From NCBI GenBank assembly GCA_937910265.1, contig CALEPD010000179.1, forward strand, positions 1 to 5,843: a stretch of DNA of 5,843 nt. Direction: 5' to 3'. Both the position numbers and the translations under genes were made by a program. The notes under the pieces are model-generated. The model worked only from the letters and a program-made list of their open reading frames with translations. It was not told the DNA's origin and searched no databases. Below are positions 1 through 5,595 of the stretch, in pieces (positions within the stretch are counted from its first letter, which is position 1; the number at the start of each line of letters is the position of its first letter). This DNA is from an uncultured Bacteroidales bacterium (GTDB lineage Bacteria; Bacteroidota; Bacteroidia; Bacteroidales; P3).

Positions 1-56
1 TGGGCTCTCCGTCGAACGCCTACGAACAAAAAGTTGAATTTTTAGAGCCTACCTAA
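1..56 (+). CDS. C-terminal tail of an unidentified plus-strand gene (partial)
   Basis: Reading from base 3, the plus strand gives an open frame of 17 codons, GSPSNAYEQKVEFLEPT, ending in TAA at 54-56. The residue mix (polar and charged, ending EFLEPT) and codon choice (GAA, AAA, GTT, TAA stop) look like normal Bacteroidales coding sequence. The other two plus frames stop earlier and look less protein-like. No start lies in the window, so this would be the 3' end of a gene coming from the left. I do not recognise the family from 17 residues. The stretch also contains complementary arms at 3-8 and 44-49, which I take as coincidental. Confidence is limited by the short length. Confidence 0.35.
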   Translation, partial: GSPSNAYEQKVEFLEPT

Positions 57-399
57 TATTATTGTAATGAAGAATTTTCTGACTGCAAATATACATATTT
101 TTCCTTACAATCACACCTTACGTTGCCGCAATTGTTATAGGAGGGGGGGGGGATCTTACTAATTATCTGTACTATACAAAAATTAATAATTTATATTTTC
201 AAACTGAATACAATGTATTGGCGGTTGTTTCAGCACATTCAGCGTTGTTATTTTGCATCATATACTTTACGCCTCATGCTTTCTTCCGCCAACATCAGCC
301 AGGTTGCTGCTTGGTCATATAACGCGCTGCGAACATTTCTTCCGCGACAGCATCTGAGGTGTGAAAAACAAAATAGGACAAGATGAGATTCTCATAACA
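57..399. other. Gene-free, AT-rich spacer
   Basis: I see no supported gene in this roughly 340-base stretch. It holds a G10 homopolymer at 143-152 and a minus-strand -7-like box (TATATTTG) at 86-93 with no good -33 partner. No minus-strand ATG lies to the left of that box inside the window. A 6-bp inverted repeat (ATGAGA/TCTCAT, one-base centre) sits at 383-395. Between 248 and 391 the minus strand has an open frame of 48 codons including the stop. Its C-terminal part looks protein-like but has no early start codon, so it may be a relic. A plus-strand ATG frame at 276-386 (36 codons) is equally unsupported. Confidence 0.6.
143..152. repeat. Poly-G tract, G10
   Basis: Ten consecutive G residues on the plus strand follow GGA, in an otherwise AT-rich intergenic region. 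Long G or C runs are prone to slipped-strand length change and, when placed in promoters or coding starts, can cause phase variation. Here the run lies about 90 bases beyond the probable end of the left-edge gene, and no promoter or start codon is clearly controlled by it. It could equally be neutral, or a position of uncertain read length. Confidence 0.9.
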
Positions 400-429
400 G
401 AAAAAGGCAGCCATGAGGCCGCCCTTTCC
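400..429 (-). terminator. Intrinsic terminator of the C69 dipeptidase gene
   Basis: Read on the minus strand, the transcript can form a 13-bp stem with a 4-base loop (TCAT). A GC-rich core (GGCGGCC with GGCTGCC, one G-U pair) is extended by A-U and G-U pairs that include a five-U run on the 3' side. It starts 19 nt after the dipeptidase stop codon, the expected place for a Rho-independent terminator. The U-run is partly inside the stem, which is common for such hairpins. Confidence 0.85.
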
Positions 430-448
430 GTATATGCGTTGAGGTAAA

Positions 449-2197
449 CTACTTCACAGGTTTTTCGATGATAACATCACCGTGGTCTTCGACGATTTTC
501 TCGTAGAACCACATGGGGTATTTGGGTTGGTCGGGGGATGCACAACCACCATATTGAGTGGTTTTGAATTGTCCATTTTCCTCTTTCTTGACGTTTCCGT
601 CGATGTATTTGACCAAGAGATATTTGTCGAGTTTGTTCCATTCCTTCATCATGGTGCGAGCTTGTTTGTCGCAGAAATGGTTAAGCATGTTTGTAAGTTC
701 GGCACCTTCGAGGGTTTTGGCCTTGTTGTCGAAAGCGAGAACTTCCTTTACATATCCGTTTTCGAGTTCGGACTGAACTTTCTGCAAATCGACAATCATA
801 TCTTTGTAACGGCTATACACAAAATTGGTAACACGGTTGAAGAGCCAGAAAGCTGCTGTTTCGGAATAGGTAAGCATGTCGCCATTGCCTTCGCGGAAGC
901 AGAGAGGAATCTCGGTGATACCGCAGTACATGGGGCAATAAACAGTTGAATAGGTATCGTCGACACCGAACCAGAGGATACCACCCACTTTAGCGGGGAG
1001 CCATCCACGGCACTGGGCAACAAAGCTGAAACCGGTTTGCTGGGTAGAGGTGGCACGTTCGTGGATATACTGTTTGCCATTCACCTCAAAACCCATGGGA
1101 CGCCAACGGTAGGGGCAAGCGAAAGGACCTGCTCCAACATCCTTGGTCATATCCATGGCGGTGCCTTCATAATGGTCGCGCATGAGGTTCATAACCTCGA
1201 CAACATCAACTTTATGGTCGGGAAGAATCCAGAGAGGCAGGCGTTCAGCGGTAGCGTCGCCCATGGCATATTTCTCGTATTTTTTCATGCTTTTGTTCAC
1301 ACGGTTGAACATGGCATAAACGCGGGCATCGCAACCACGTATACCACTGAAAGTGAGCGGAGCGTAGGTGTCGCAGAAGCTGAAATCAGCATCCTTGCCG
1401 TCGAACCAGCCGCATGCACGAGCGTAGGTGATAACATCGGAAGAATATACACATTCTACTTCAGGGTTGTAGAGGTGTTTTGCCATATTCTTGCTGCTGA
1501 TGCTGCGATATGATTTTTTCACTTCCTGGGGGAAGGTGGTGATGCGGGCTTGGTTGGCGTGGCCTGACACATAACCGTCGGGAATGCGGCGGGCAACCCA
1601 AACAGCACCGTCTTTGTATTTGTATTTCAGTTTTTTTGCGAGATCGGCTTTGACAGGAGCTTCGCGCTTACCGATAAGTTCGAGAATCCAAACTTCGTTG
1701 GGGTCGCAGATGGAGAAGCTTTCACCGCCACTGCTGTAGCCATAATCTTCCACAAGCTTGGTCATCCAGTAGATGGCTTCGCGAGCGTTTTTGGCACGTT
1801 GGAGGGTAACGTAGATAAGTGAACCGTAGTCGATACCTTTCACTTCGCCTTCGTTACATTCATCGCGTCCACCATAGGTGGTTTCGCCGATGGCAAGCTG
1901 ATGCTCGTTCATATTACCTACAACGCTGTAGGTGTGAGCCACTTGAGGAATTTCGAACAGCGGTTTTCCGGTATCCCAGTCAACGAGCATGAACATTGCT
2001 CCTTCGGGATAGTCGGCAGCCTTGCGGTAATAAAGTTCACCGTACAACACGTGGGCGTCGGCGGCATAGGTAATCATGGTGCTACCGTCCTTGGTAGACC
2101 CTTTAGTAAACAGGAAATTGGTGCAGGCGTCGGCTGTAGATGCGGCAAACATGGCAACGCTCAAAAGTCCTGCTGCAATGATAGTTTTAATTTTCAT
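449..2197 (-). CDS. Secreted C69 family dipeptidase
   Basis: This 582-residue protein belongs to peptidase family C69 (N-terminal-nucleophile hydrolases that release dipeptides or cleave them). Residues 1-24 form a signal peptide: basic start MKIK, hydrophobic core to about residue 19, and an A-D-A cleavage site. Cleavage would leave Cys25 as the new N-terminus, followed by TNFLFTKGSTKDGS; in this family the exposed Cys is the nucleophile. Further family blocks are GNMNEHQLAIGETTYGGRDE (95-114), YGSLIYVTLQRAKNAREAI (124-142), SGGESFSICDPNEVWILELIG (156-176, central part diagnostic) and the VSGHANQAR stretch (210-218). The protein should act in the periplasm or at the cell surface. An in-frame ATG at 2264-2266 would add 23 residues without signal character, but it lies between the -33 and -7 promoter boxes. 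The ATG at 2195-2197 is therefore the start. The gene has its own promoter and terminator and lies downstream of, but separate from, the threonine dehydrogenase gene. Exact substrate specificity is not readable. Confidence 0.93.
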   Translation of the reverse strand: MKIKTIIAAGLLSVAMFAASTADACTNFLFTKGSTKDGSTMITYAADAHVLYGELYYRKAADYPEGAMFMLVDWDTGKPLFEIPQVAHTYSVVGNMNEHQLAIGETTYGGRDECNEGEVKGIDYGSLIYVTLQRAKNAREAIYWMTKLVEDYGYSSGGESFSICDPNEVWILELIGKREAPVKADLAKKLKYKYKDGAVWVARRIPDGYVSGHANQARITTFPQEVKKSYRSISSKNMAKHLYNPEVECVYSSDVITYARACGWFDGKDADFSFCDTYAPLTFSGIRGCDARVYAMFNRVNKSMKKYEKYAMGDATAERLPLWILPDHKVDVVEVMNLMRDHYEGTAMDMTKDVGAGPFACPYRWRPMGFEVNGKQYIHERATSTQQTGFSFVAQCRGWLPAKVGGILWFGVDDTYSTVYCPMYCGITEIPLCFREGNGDMLTYSETAAFWLFNRVTNFVYSRYKDMIVDLQKVQSELENGYVKEVLAFDNKAKTLEGAELTNMLNHFCDKQARTMMKEWNKLDKYLLVKYIDGNVKKEENGQFKTTQYGGCASPDQPKYPMWFYEKIVEDHGDVIIEKPVK

Positions 2198-2243
2198 AGT
2201 GGTGTATATATTTATTATTTTCTTTTGTTTCCATTTCAAGATG

Positions 2244-2275
2244 CAAAGATACGATTTTATTGTCAATCATACAAA
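2244..2275 (-). promoter_or_regulatory. Bacteroidales-type promoter of the dipeptidase gene
   Basis: On the minus strand a TTTG (-33) at 2272-2275 is followed after 20 nt by TATCTTTG (2244-2251), a perfect match to the TAnnTTTG -7 consensus used by the primary sigma factor of Bacteroides. Transcription would begin near 2238, leaving a leader of about 40 nt that is A/T-rich with no obvious Shine-Dalgarno sequence, usual in this phylum. The placement rules out the upstream in-frame ATG as the start of the dipeptidase. Confidence 0.85.
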
Positions 2276-2359
2276 AACAATTTAGTAAGCCACCCTTTCA
2301 CGCCTGCATTCTGATGTCAAGGGCCGGCAAAGAAAATACACCCTGAATAGTTGGATTAT

Positions 2360-2399
2360 AAAAAAGTATAGGCTGAAGTGTTTCTTTCAGCCTATACTT
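2360..2399 (-). terminator. Intrinsic terminator of the threonine dehydrogenase gene
   Basis: A perfect 14-bp inverted repeat (arms 2364-2377 and 2386-2399, 8-base loop) is followed on the minus strand by a run of six T (2360-2365, partly overlapping the arm). It lies 57 nt beyond the stop codon of the threonine dehydrogenase gene and upstream of the dipeptidase promoter, so it separates the two transcription units. No plus-strand gene ends here. Confidence 0.9.
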
Positions 2400-2456
2400 A
2401 TGTATACCAAAGGGCGTTCTGAATCAATTTACAGAACCCACTTTAAAAGAATGTTC

Positions 2457-3404
2457 TTAGAGCAGTTTTTTCTTCAGGTTGAGAATCATATCCTCGGTCA
2501 TACGGTCGAGGTCGTATTGCGGATTCCAACCCCATTCGTTGCGTGCGCAGCTGTCATCCATATTGTCGGGCCAGCTGTTGGCGATAGCCTGCTTGATGGG
2601 TTCGGGTTCGTAAACCATCTCGAAGTCGGGGTAATGCTTCTTGATAGCCGCATAGATGATTTCAGGGTCGAAGCTCATAGCGGTAACGTTGAAACTGTTG
2701 CGATGAACCAACTTTGAGGGGTCAGCTTCCATGATGTCGATCATTGCCTTCTGAGCGTCGGGCATGTACATCATATCCATGAAGGTGCCTTTCTTGAGGG
2801 GGCAAACGAATTTTTCGCCCTTGACAGCGGCATAGTAGATTTCGACAGCGTAGTCGGTGGTACCGCCGCCAGGAAGGGTGAGGTGGCTAATGAGGCCGGG
2901 GAAACGCACCGAGCGAGTGTCGACACCGAAACGGGTAAAATAGTAATCACTGAGCAACTCACCGGTAACTTTGGTCACTCCGTAAATAGTGTTGGGACGC
3001 TGGATTGTATCCTGCGGAGTGTTGACACGTGGAGTAGAGGGACCGAAAGCGCCGATGGAGCTTGGTGTGAACACTGCACAACCGAACAGACGGGCCACTT
3101 CGAGACAGTTGACCAACGAGCCAATGCCTACATTCCAACCCAACATGGGGTTGAGTTCGGCAGTTGCGCTGAGGATGGCAGCGAGATTGTAGATGGTGTC
3201 GATATTGTAACGTTTTACCACTTCGGCAATCTGCATGATTTGTGTGGAGTCGATACGTTCGATAGGACCGCGTTCATAATCTTCGCCTTTCAGTTGACGG
3301 AGGTCAGAGCAAACAACATGGTTGTCGCCATAAATGTCACGCAAGTTTCTTGTAAGCTCGGAACCAATTTGTCCGCCTGCACCTATAATGAGGATATTTT
3401 TCAT
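2457..3404 (-). CDS. tdh: L-threonine 3-dehydrogenase, SDR (NAD-dependent epimerase-like) type
   Basis: This 315-residue cytoplasmic enzyme is predicted to oxidise L-threonine with NAD+ to 2-amino-3-ketobutyrate. It is an extended short-chain dehydrogenase. The Rossmann glycine motif GAGGQIG is at 8-14, an acidic residue (D34) ends the second strand, the block NLAAILSATAE is at 73-83, the catalytic Ser region PSSIGAFG at 114-121, and the catalytic YGVTK at 141-145. Threonine-dehydrogenase-like blocks follow: GGGTTDYAVEIYYAA (179-193) and SWPDNMDDSCARNEWGWNP (277-295). These separate it from sugar-nucleotide epimerases and match the SDR-type TDH found in Bacteroidota and trypanosomes rather than the zinc-dependent MDR enzyme of E. 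coli. The immediate upstream neighbour on the same strand encodes Kbl, which uses its product; this context strongly supports the call. The gap to kbl is 315 bp and contains a terminator and a -7-like box, so the two are probably transcribed separately. The ATG at 3402-3404 fits the start because the nucleotide-binding motif follows at once. Confidence 0.92.
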   Translation of the reverse strand: MKNILIIGAGGQIGSELTRNLRDIYGDNHVVCSDLRQLKGEDYERGPIERIDSTQIMQIAEVVKRYNIDTIYNLAAILSATAELNPMLGWNVGIGSLVNCLEVARLFGCAVFTPSSIGAFGPSTPRVNTPQDTIQRPNTIYGVTKVTGELLSDYYFTRFGVDTRSVRFPGLISHLTLPGGGTTDYAVEIYYAAVKGEKFVCPLKKGTFMDMMYMPDAQKAMIDIMEADPSKLVHRNSFNVTAMSFDPEIIYAAIKKHYPDFEMVYEPEPIKQAIANSWPDNMDDSCARNEWGWNPQYDLDRMTEDMILNLKKKLL

Positions 3405-3453
3405 GATTATATGTCTTTTATACTCTTTATAATAAATAATATATCACATTGTT

Positions 3454-3474
3454 GCAATGCTTAAAGCAATGCTT
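3454..3474. repeat. Tandem 9-bp direct repeat in the tdh leader
   Basis: GCAATGCTT occurs twice, at 3454-3462 and 3466-3474, separated by AAA (12-bp period). The second copy with its flank, AAAGCAATGCTTT, is also a 5-bp inverted repeat with a 3-base centre. The pair lies just downstream of the transcription start predicted for tdh (near 3479) and about 50 nt before the ATG. A repeat of near one helical turn in that place could be a repressor site or a leader RNA element. This role is inference only. Confidence 0.4.
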
Positions 3475-3484
3475 TTGACAAGCA

Positions 3485-3492
3485 CAAATATA
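3485..3492 (-). promoter_or_regulatory. -7 box of a probable tdh promoter
   Basis: TATATTTG on the minus strand matches the Bacteroidales TAnnTTTG -7 consensus exactly. At the -33 position there is only a T-rich stretch (complement of 3511-3520) rather than TTTG, so the promoter may be weaker or need an activator. Transcription would start near 3479, giving a leader of about 75 nt that contains the 9-bp direct repeats. Confidence 0.55.
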
Positions 3493-3638
3493 CAAAATAT
3501 TTTATATAATTTCTGAAAAAAACTGCAAAAACGAGTTCGGATAAAAACTCTTCATTCAGGTGCATTCGAAAAAGCGAATCTGTTGGTTATAAAGTTTCGA
3601 CAGACGAGTGCACCAATGAATTGAAAGGAATAACACAA
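3493..3638. other. Spacer between the kbl terminator and the tdh promoter
   Basis: There is no gene here. The stretch is A/T-rich near the tdh promoter. It contains a small inverted repeat (ATTCG/CGAAT, 3564-3579, 6-base A-rich loop) that is too weak to call a terminator. Together with the flanking terminator and leader it makes up the 315-bp kbl-tdh gap. Confidence 0.6.
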
Positions 3639-3673
3639 GGATGCCCAATTGCATATACTGCAATTGGGCATCC
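3639..3673 (-). terminator. Terminator hairpin downstream of kbl
   Basis: A perfect 14-bp inverted repeat (arms 3639-3652 and 3660-3673, 7-base loop) begins 46 nt after the kbl stop codon. On the minus strand it is followed by TTGTGTTATT, T-rich but not an unbroken run, so termination may be incomplete and allow some read-through into tdh. The position and stem strength make a transcription terminator the best explanation. A 3'-end-stabilising hairpin is the alternative. Confidence 0.75.
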
Positions 3674-3719
3674 AGATAAACTGTTTGGAGTCACTCTCTC
3701 CGAAAACGGGTATATTGGT

Positions 3720-4901
3720 TTAGCCTTCGATTTCCTTGCGTACTTTCTTGAAGGCCTCGATGCATTTGTCGAGGTGTTCGTGGTCGTGGGCAGCGCTGAT
3801 CTGAACACGGATACGAGCCTGGCCTTTGGGAACAACAGGGTAGTAGAAGCCGGTGACGAAAATGCCTTCTTCCTGCATTTTGGCTGCATACTGCTGGCTC
3901 TTGGCTGCATCGTAAATCATAACGGCGCAGATTGCACTTTCGCTGGGTTTGCAGTCGAAACCCTCTTCCTGCATGCGACGGAGGAAGTAGTCGGTGTTGG
4001 CGTGGAGTTTGTCTTGGAGCTGGTTGGTTTCGCTCATCATCTCGAACATACGGATACCTGCAGCCACGAGGCCGGGAGCCATAGAGTTGGAGAAGAGGTA
4101 TGGACGGCTGCGCTGACGCAACATGTCGATGATCTCTCTGCGACCGGTAGTGAAACCACCCATTGCACCGCCGAAGGCTTTGCCGAGTGTGCCGGTGAGG
4201 ATTTCGATTTCGCCGCGGAGGTTATAGCGTTCGGTTACACCGCGTCCGGTTTTGCCTACCACACCTGCACTGTGGCTTTCGTCAACCATTACCATGGCAT
4301 CGTATTTCTTTGCCAATTCATAGATTTTGTCGAGCGGGCAAACGTTGCCGTCCATTGAGAATACGCCGTCGGTGACGATGATGCGGAAACGGTTTTTCTG
4401 AGCGGCCTTGAGTTGCTCTTCGAGGTCTGCCATGTCGGCGTTGGCGTAGCGGTAGCGCTGAGCCTTGCAGAGACGTACACCGTCGATGATGGAAGCATGG
4501 TTGAGGGCATCGGAAATGATGGCGTCCTCTTCGGTGAGGAGGGGTTCAAAAACACCACCATTGGCATCGAAACAGGCAGCATAGAGGATGGTGTCCTCGG
4601 TGCCGAAGAACTCGGAGATTTTCTGCTCCAATTGTTTGTGCAAGTCCTGGCAACCGCAGATGAAACGTACTGATGCCATACCGTAACCACGGGCATCCAT
4701 ACCTTTCTTTGCAGCCTCAATCAGTTCGGCATTGCCGGCGAGACCGAGATAGTTGTTTGCACAGAAGTTGAGACACTTCTTGCCATTAACCATGATTTCA
4801 GCACCCTGGGGGCTTTCAATGATACGTTCGTTTTTGTACAAACCGGCAGCTTCGATGTCGGCCAACTCTTTCTGGAGATGTTTTTGAAATTTATCGTACA
4901 T
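3720..4901 (-). CDS. kbl: Glycine C-acetyltransferase (2-amino-3-ketobutyrate CoA ligase)
   Basis: This 393-residue cytoplasmic PLP enzyme is predicted to cleave 2-amino-3-ketobutyrate with CoA to glycine and acetyl-CoA, completing the threonine dehydrogenase route. It belongs to the alpha-oxoamine synthase group of fold-type I aminotransferases. Visible landmarks are FCANNYLGLAGN (46-57), GMASVRFICGCQDLHKQLE (74-92), FDANGGVFEPLL (111-122), SDALNHASIIDGVRLCKA (130-147; His135 would stack on PLP), TDGVFSMDGN (177-186), VDESHSAGVVGKTGRG (206-221; Asp207 and His210) and TGTLGKAFGG, with Lys241 as the PLP-binding lysine. PVVPKGQARIRVQISAAH (355-372) holds the carboxylate-binding arginine. Many blocks are nearly identical to the E. 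coli Kbl sequence as I recall it, and the length (398 in E. coli) agrees. This favours Kbl over the relatives KAS III-like BioF, HemA or serine palmitoyltransferase. The adjacent threonine dehydrogenase gene confirms the pathway. The start ATG at 4899-4901 gives the normal family N-terminus. Confidence 0.96.
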   Translation of the reverse strand: MYDKFQKHLQKELADIEAAGLYKNERIIESPQGAEIMVNGKKCLNFCANNYLGLAGNAELIEAAKKGMDARGYGMASVRFICGCQDLHKQLEQKISEFFGTEDTILYAACFDANGGVFEPLLTEEDAIISDALNHASIIDGVRLCKAQRYRYANADMADLEEQLKAAQKNRFRIIVTDGVFSMDGNVCPLDKIYELAKKYDAMVMVDESHSAGVVGKTGRGVTERYNLRGEIEILTGTLGKAFGGAMGGFTTGRREIIDMLRQRSRPYLFSNSMAPGLVAAGIRMFEMMSETNQLQDKLHANTDYFLRRMQEEGFDCKPSESAICAVMIYDAAKSQQYAAKMQEEGIFVTGFYYPVVPKGQARIRVQISAAHDHEHLDKCIEAFKKVRKEIEG

Positions 4902-4939
4902 AATAGCAATATTTTATAGAATATTATAATTTTGATTCC

Positions 4940-4963
4940 CAAAACTAAAATCATACAAAAATA
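4940..4963 (-). promoter_or_regulatory. Candidate kbl promoter boxes (two overlapping choices)
   Basis: Upstream of kbl the minus strand has two matches to TAnnTTTG: TATTTTTG at 4956-4963 and TAGTTTTG at 4940-4947. The nearer one has a TTTG at 4964-4967 but with a 16-nt spacer, shorter than the usual 19-21. The farther one has no clear -33 box. Transcripts would carry leaders of roughly 30-50 nt. In DNA this A/T-rich one of the two may be chance. Confidence 0.45.
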
Positions 4964-5054
4964 CAAAAAAAAAACACAATGGGGTGATTTTTTTAACTCT
5001 TACTCATCTGCAGCCCCAAAAAACAAATGGGAAAAAGTGAAAAAAAACACAAGG

Positions 5055-5066
5055 TGTAATATTACA
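5055..5066. promoter_or_regulatory. 12-bp perfect palindrome upstream of the sigma gene
   Basis: TGTAATATTACA is its own reverse complement and lies 45 nt before the sigma factor ATG, in the spacer between the divergent kbl and sigma genes. Its form suits a dimeric DNA-binding regulator, but no known operator is recognised. A second 12-bp palindrome lies 25 bp further on, centre to centre. Confidence 0.35.
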
Positions 5067-5079
5067 GTCCTATTGAACG

Positions 5080-5091
5080 TCATATATATGA
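5080..5091. promoter_or_regulatory. Second 12-bp perfect palindrome upstream of the sigma gene
   Basis: TCATATATATGA is a perfect palindrome ending 20 nt before the sigma gene start. Being an alternating AT sequence it is more likely to arise by chance than the first one. It would lie in the leader or near the transcription start of the sigma gene, for which I found no convincing primary-sigma promoter. Confidence 0.25.
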
Positions 5092-5111
5092 TGGCGAGAA
5101 AAGAACATTGA

Positions 5112-5591
5112 ATGAATACCCGCGAATATAACAAAGTTGTAAACGAACTCGGCGACTCTCTGTACGCTTTTGCGCTGCAATTTACAGGCTACCGCCACCT
5201 TGCACTCGATGCGGTGCAGGACAGCTTTGTTGTTTTGTGGAATCATGTGGAGCAGATACCCTACGACAACGCCCGTAAATATCTGTTCAGGGTGCTGCGC
5301 AACAAACTCATCGACATATACCGTTACCAGAAACATAGGCAAGCGTTCAGCAACAGCCCGCCGCAAGAACTCAGCCTGCCAACAGAGCAATACGACTTGC
5401 ACGACTCACTGCATATAGCCCTACTGCAGTTGCCTGACCTGCAGCGTTCGCTGGTCATTTTAAAGGAAGTAGAGGGATTCAGCTGCAAAGAAATTGCCGA
5501 AATGATGGATTTGAGCGACCAGCAAGTAATGACCTACCTGTACAGGGCAAAGGTGAAACTGAGAAAACAATTGGAATACATTATAAAATAA
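5112..5591 (+). CDS. ECF (sigma-70 family group 4) RNA polymerase sigma factor
   Basis: This 159-residue protein has the two-domain layout of extracytoplasmic-function sigma factors. Region 2 spans about residues 9-76. It contains the core-binding helix ALDAVQDSFVVLW (31-43), corresponding to the common DAEDxxQExFxxxW pattern, and the -10-recognition stretch ARKYLFRVLRNKLIDIYR (54-71). A short polar linker (77-97) leads to region 4 (98-157), with LLQLPDLQRSLVILKEVEG followed by a helix-turn-helix in FSCKEIAEMMDLSDQQVMTY (123-142) and a basic end, LYRAKVKLRKQL. There is no region 3 or 1, and the length is typical for the group. It would direct RNA polymerase to a small set of promoters when released from its anti-sigma factor. 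The next gene begins 4 nt after the stop and probably encodes that partner, so the two are translationally coupled. The start ATG directly follows the stop of a 7-codon leader frame (5088-5111). No primary-sigma promoter is clear upstream, consistent with autoregulation, but this is inference. Confidence 0.93.
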   Translation: MNTREYNKVVNELGDSLYAFALQFTGYRHLALDAVQDSFVVLWNHVEQIPYDNARKYLFRVLRNKLIDIYRYQKHRQAFSNSPPQELSLPTEQYDLHDSLHIALLQLPDLQRSLVILKEVEGFSCKEIAEMMDLSDQQVMTYLYRAKVKLRKQLEYIIK

Positions 5592-5595
5592 TACA

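Noticed and set aside
2..51. tRNA-like ends: a 7-bp acceptor-like pairing (2-8 with 44-50) plus an AAAAA/TTTTT arm
   Set aside because: Only 35 bases lie between the outer arms, too few for D, anticodon and T arms, and no anticodon stem is visible. A coding tail explains the sequence better.
86..93. Minus-strand TATATTTG as a promoter for a gene going left
   Set aside because: No -33 box at the right distance and no minus-strand start codon between it and the left edge.
482..1513. Plus-strand open frames of 155 and 158 codons across the dipeptidase (482-949, 1037-1513)
   Set aside because: Both are antisense to a conserved peptidase whose motifs run continuously through the same bases.
2198..2266. 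Longer start for the dipeptidase (ATG at 2264-2266)
   Set aside because: The added 23 residues do not resemble a signal peptide, and the start lies upstream of the -7 box of the only good promoter.
2883..3464. 193-codon plus-strand open frame across tdh
   Set aside because: It is antisense to the clear SDR dehydrogenase, with Cys/His-rich low-quality translation and no promoter of its own.
3621..4358. 245-codon plus-strand open frame across kbl
   Set aside because: It is antisense to an unmistakable kbl gene, has no known domain, and is an effect of codon bias in the real gene.
4927..4934. Plus-strand TAATTTTG as a -7 box for the sigma gene
   Set aside because: It has no -33 partner, would give a leader of about 170 nt, and overlaps the kbl promoter area in very AT-rich DNA.
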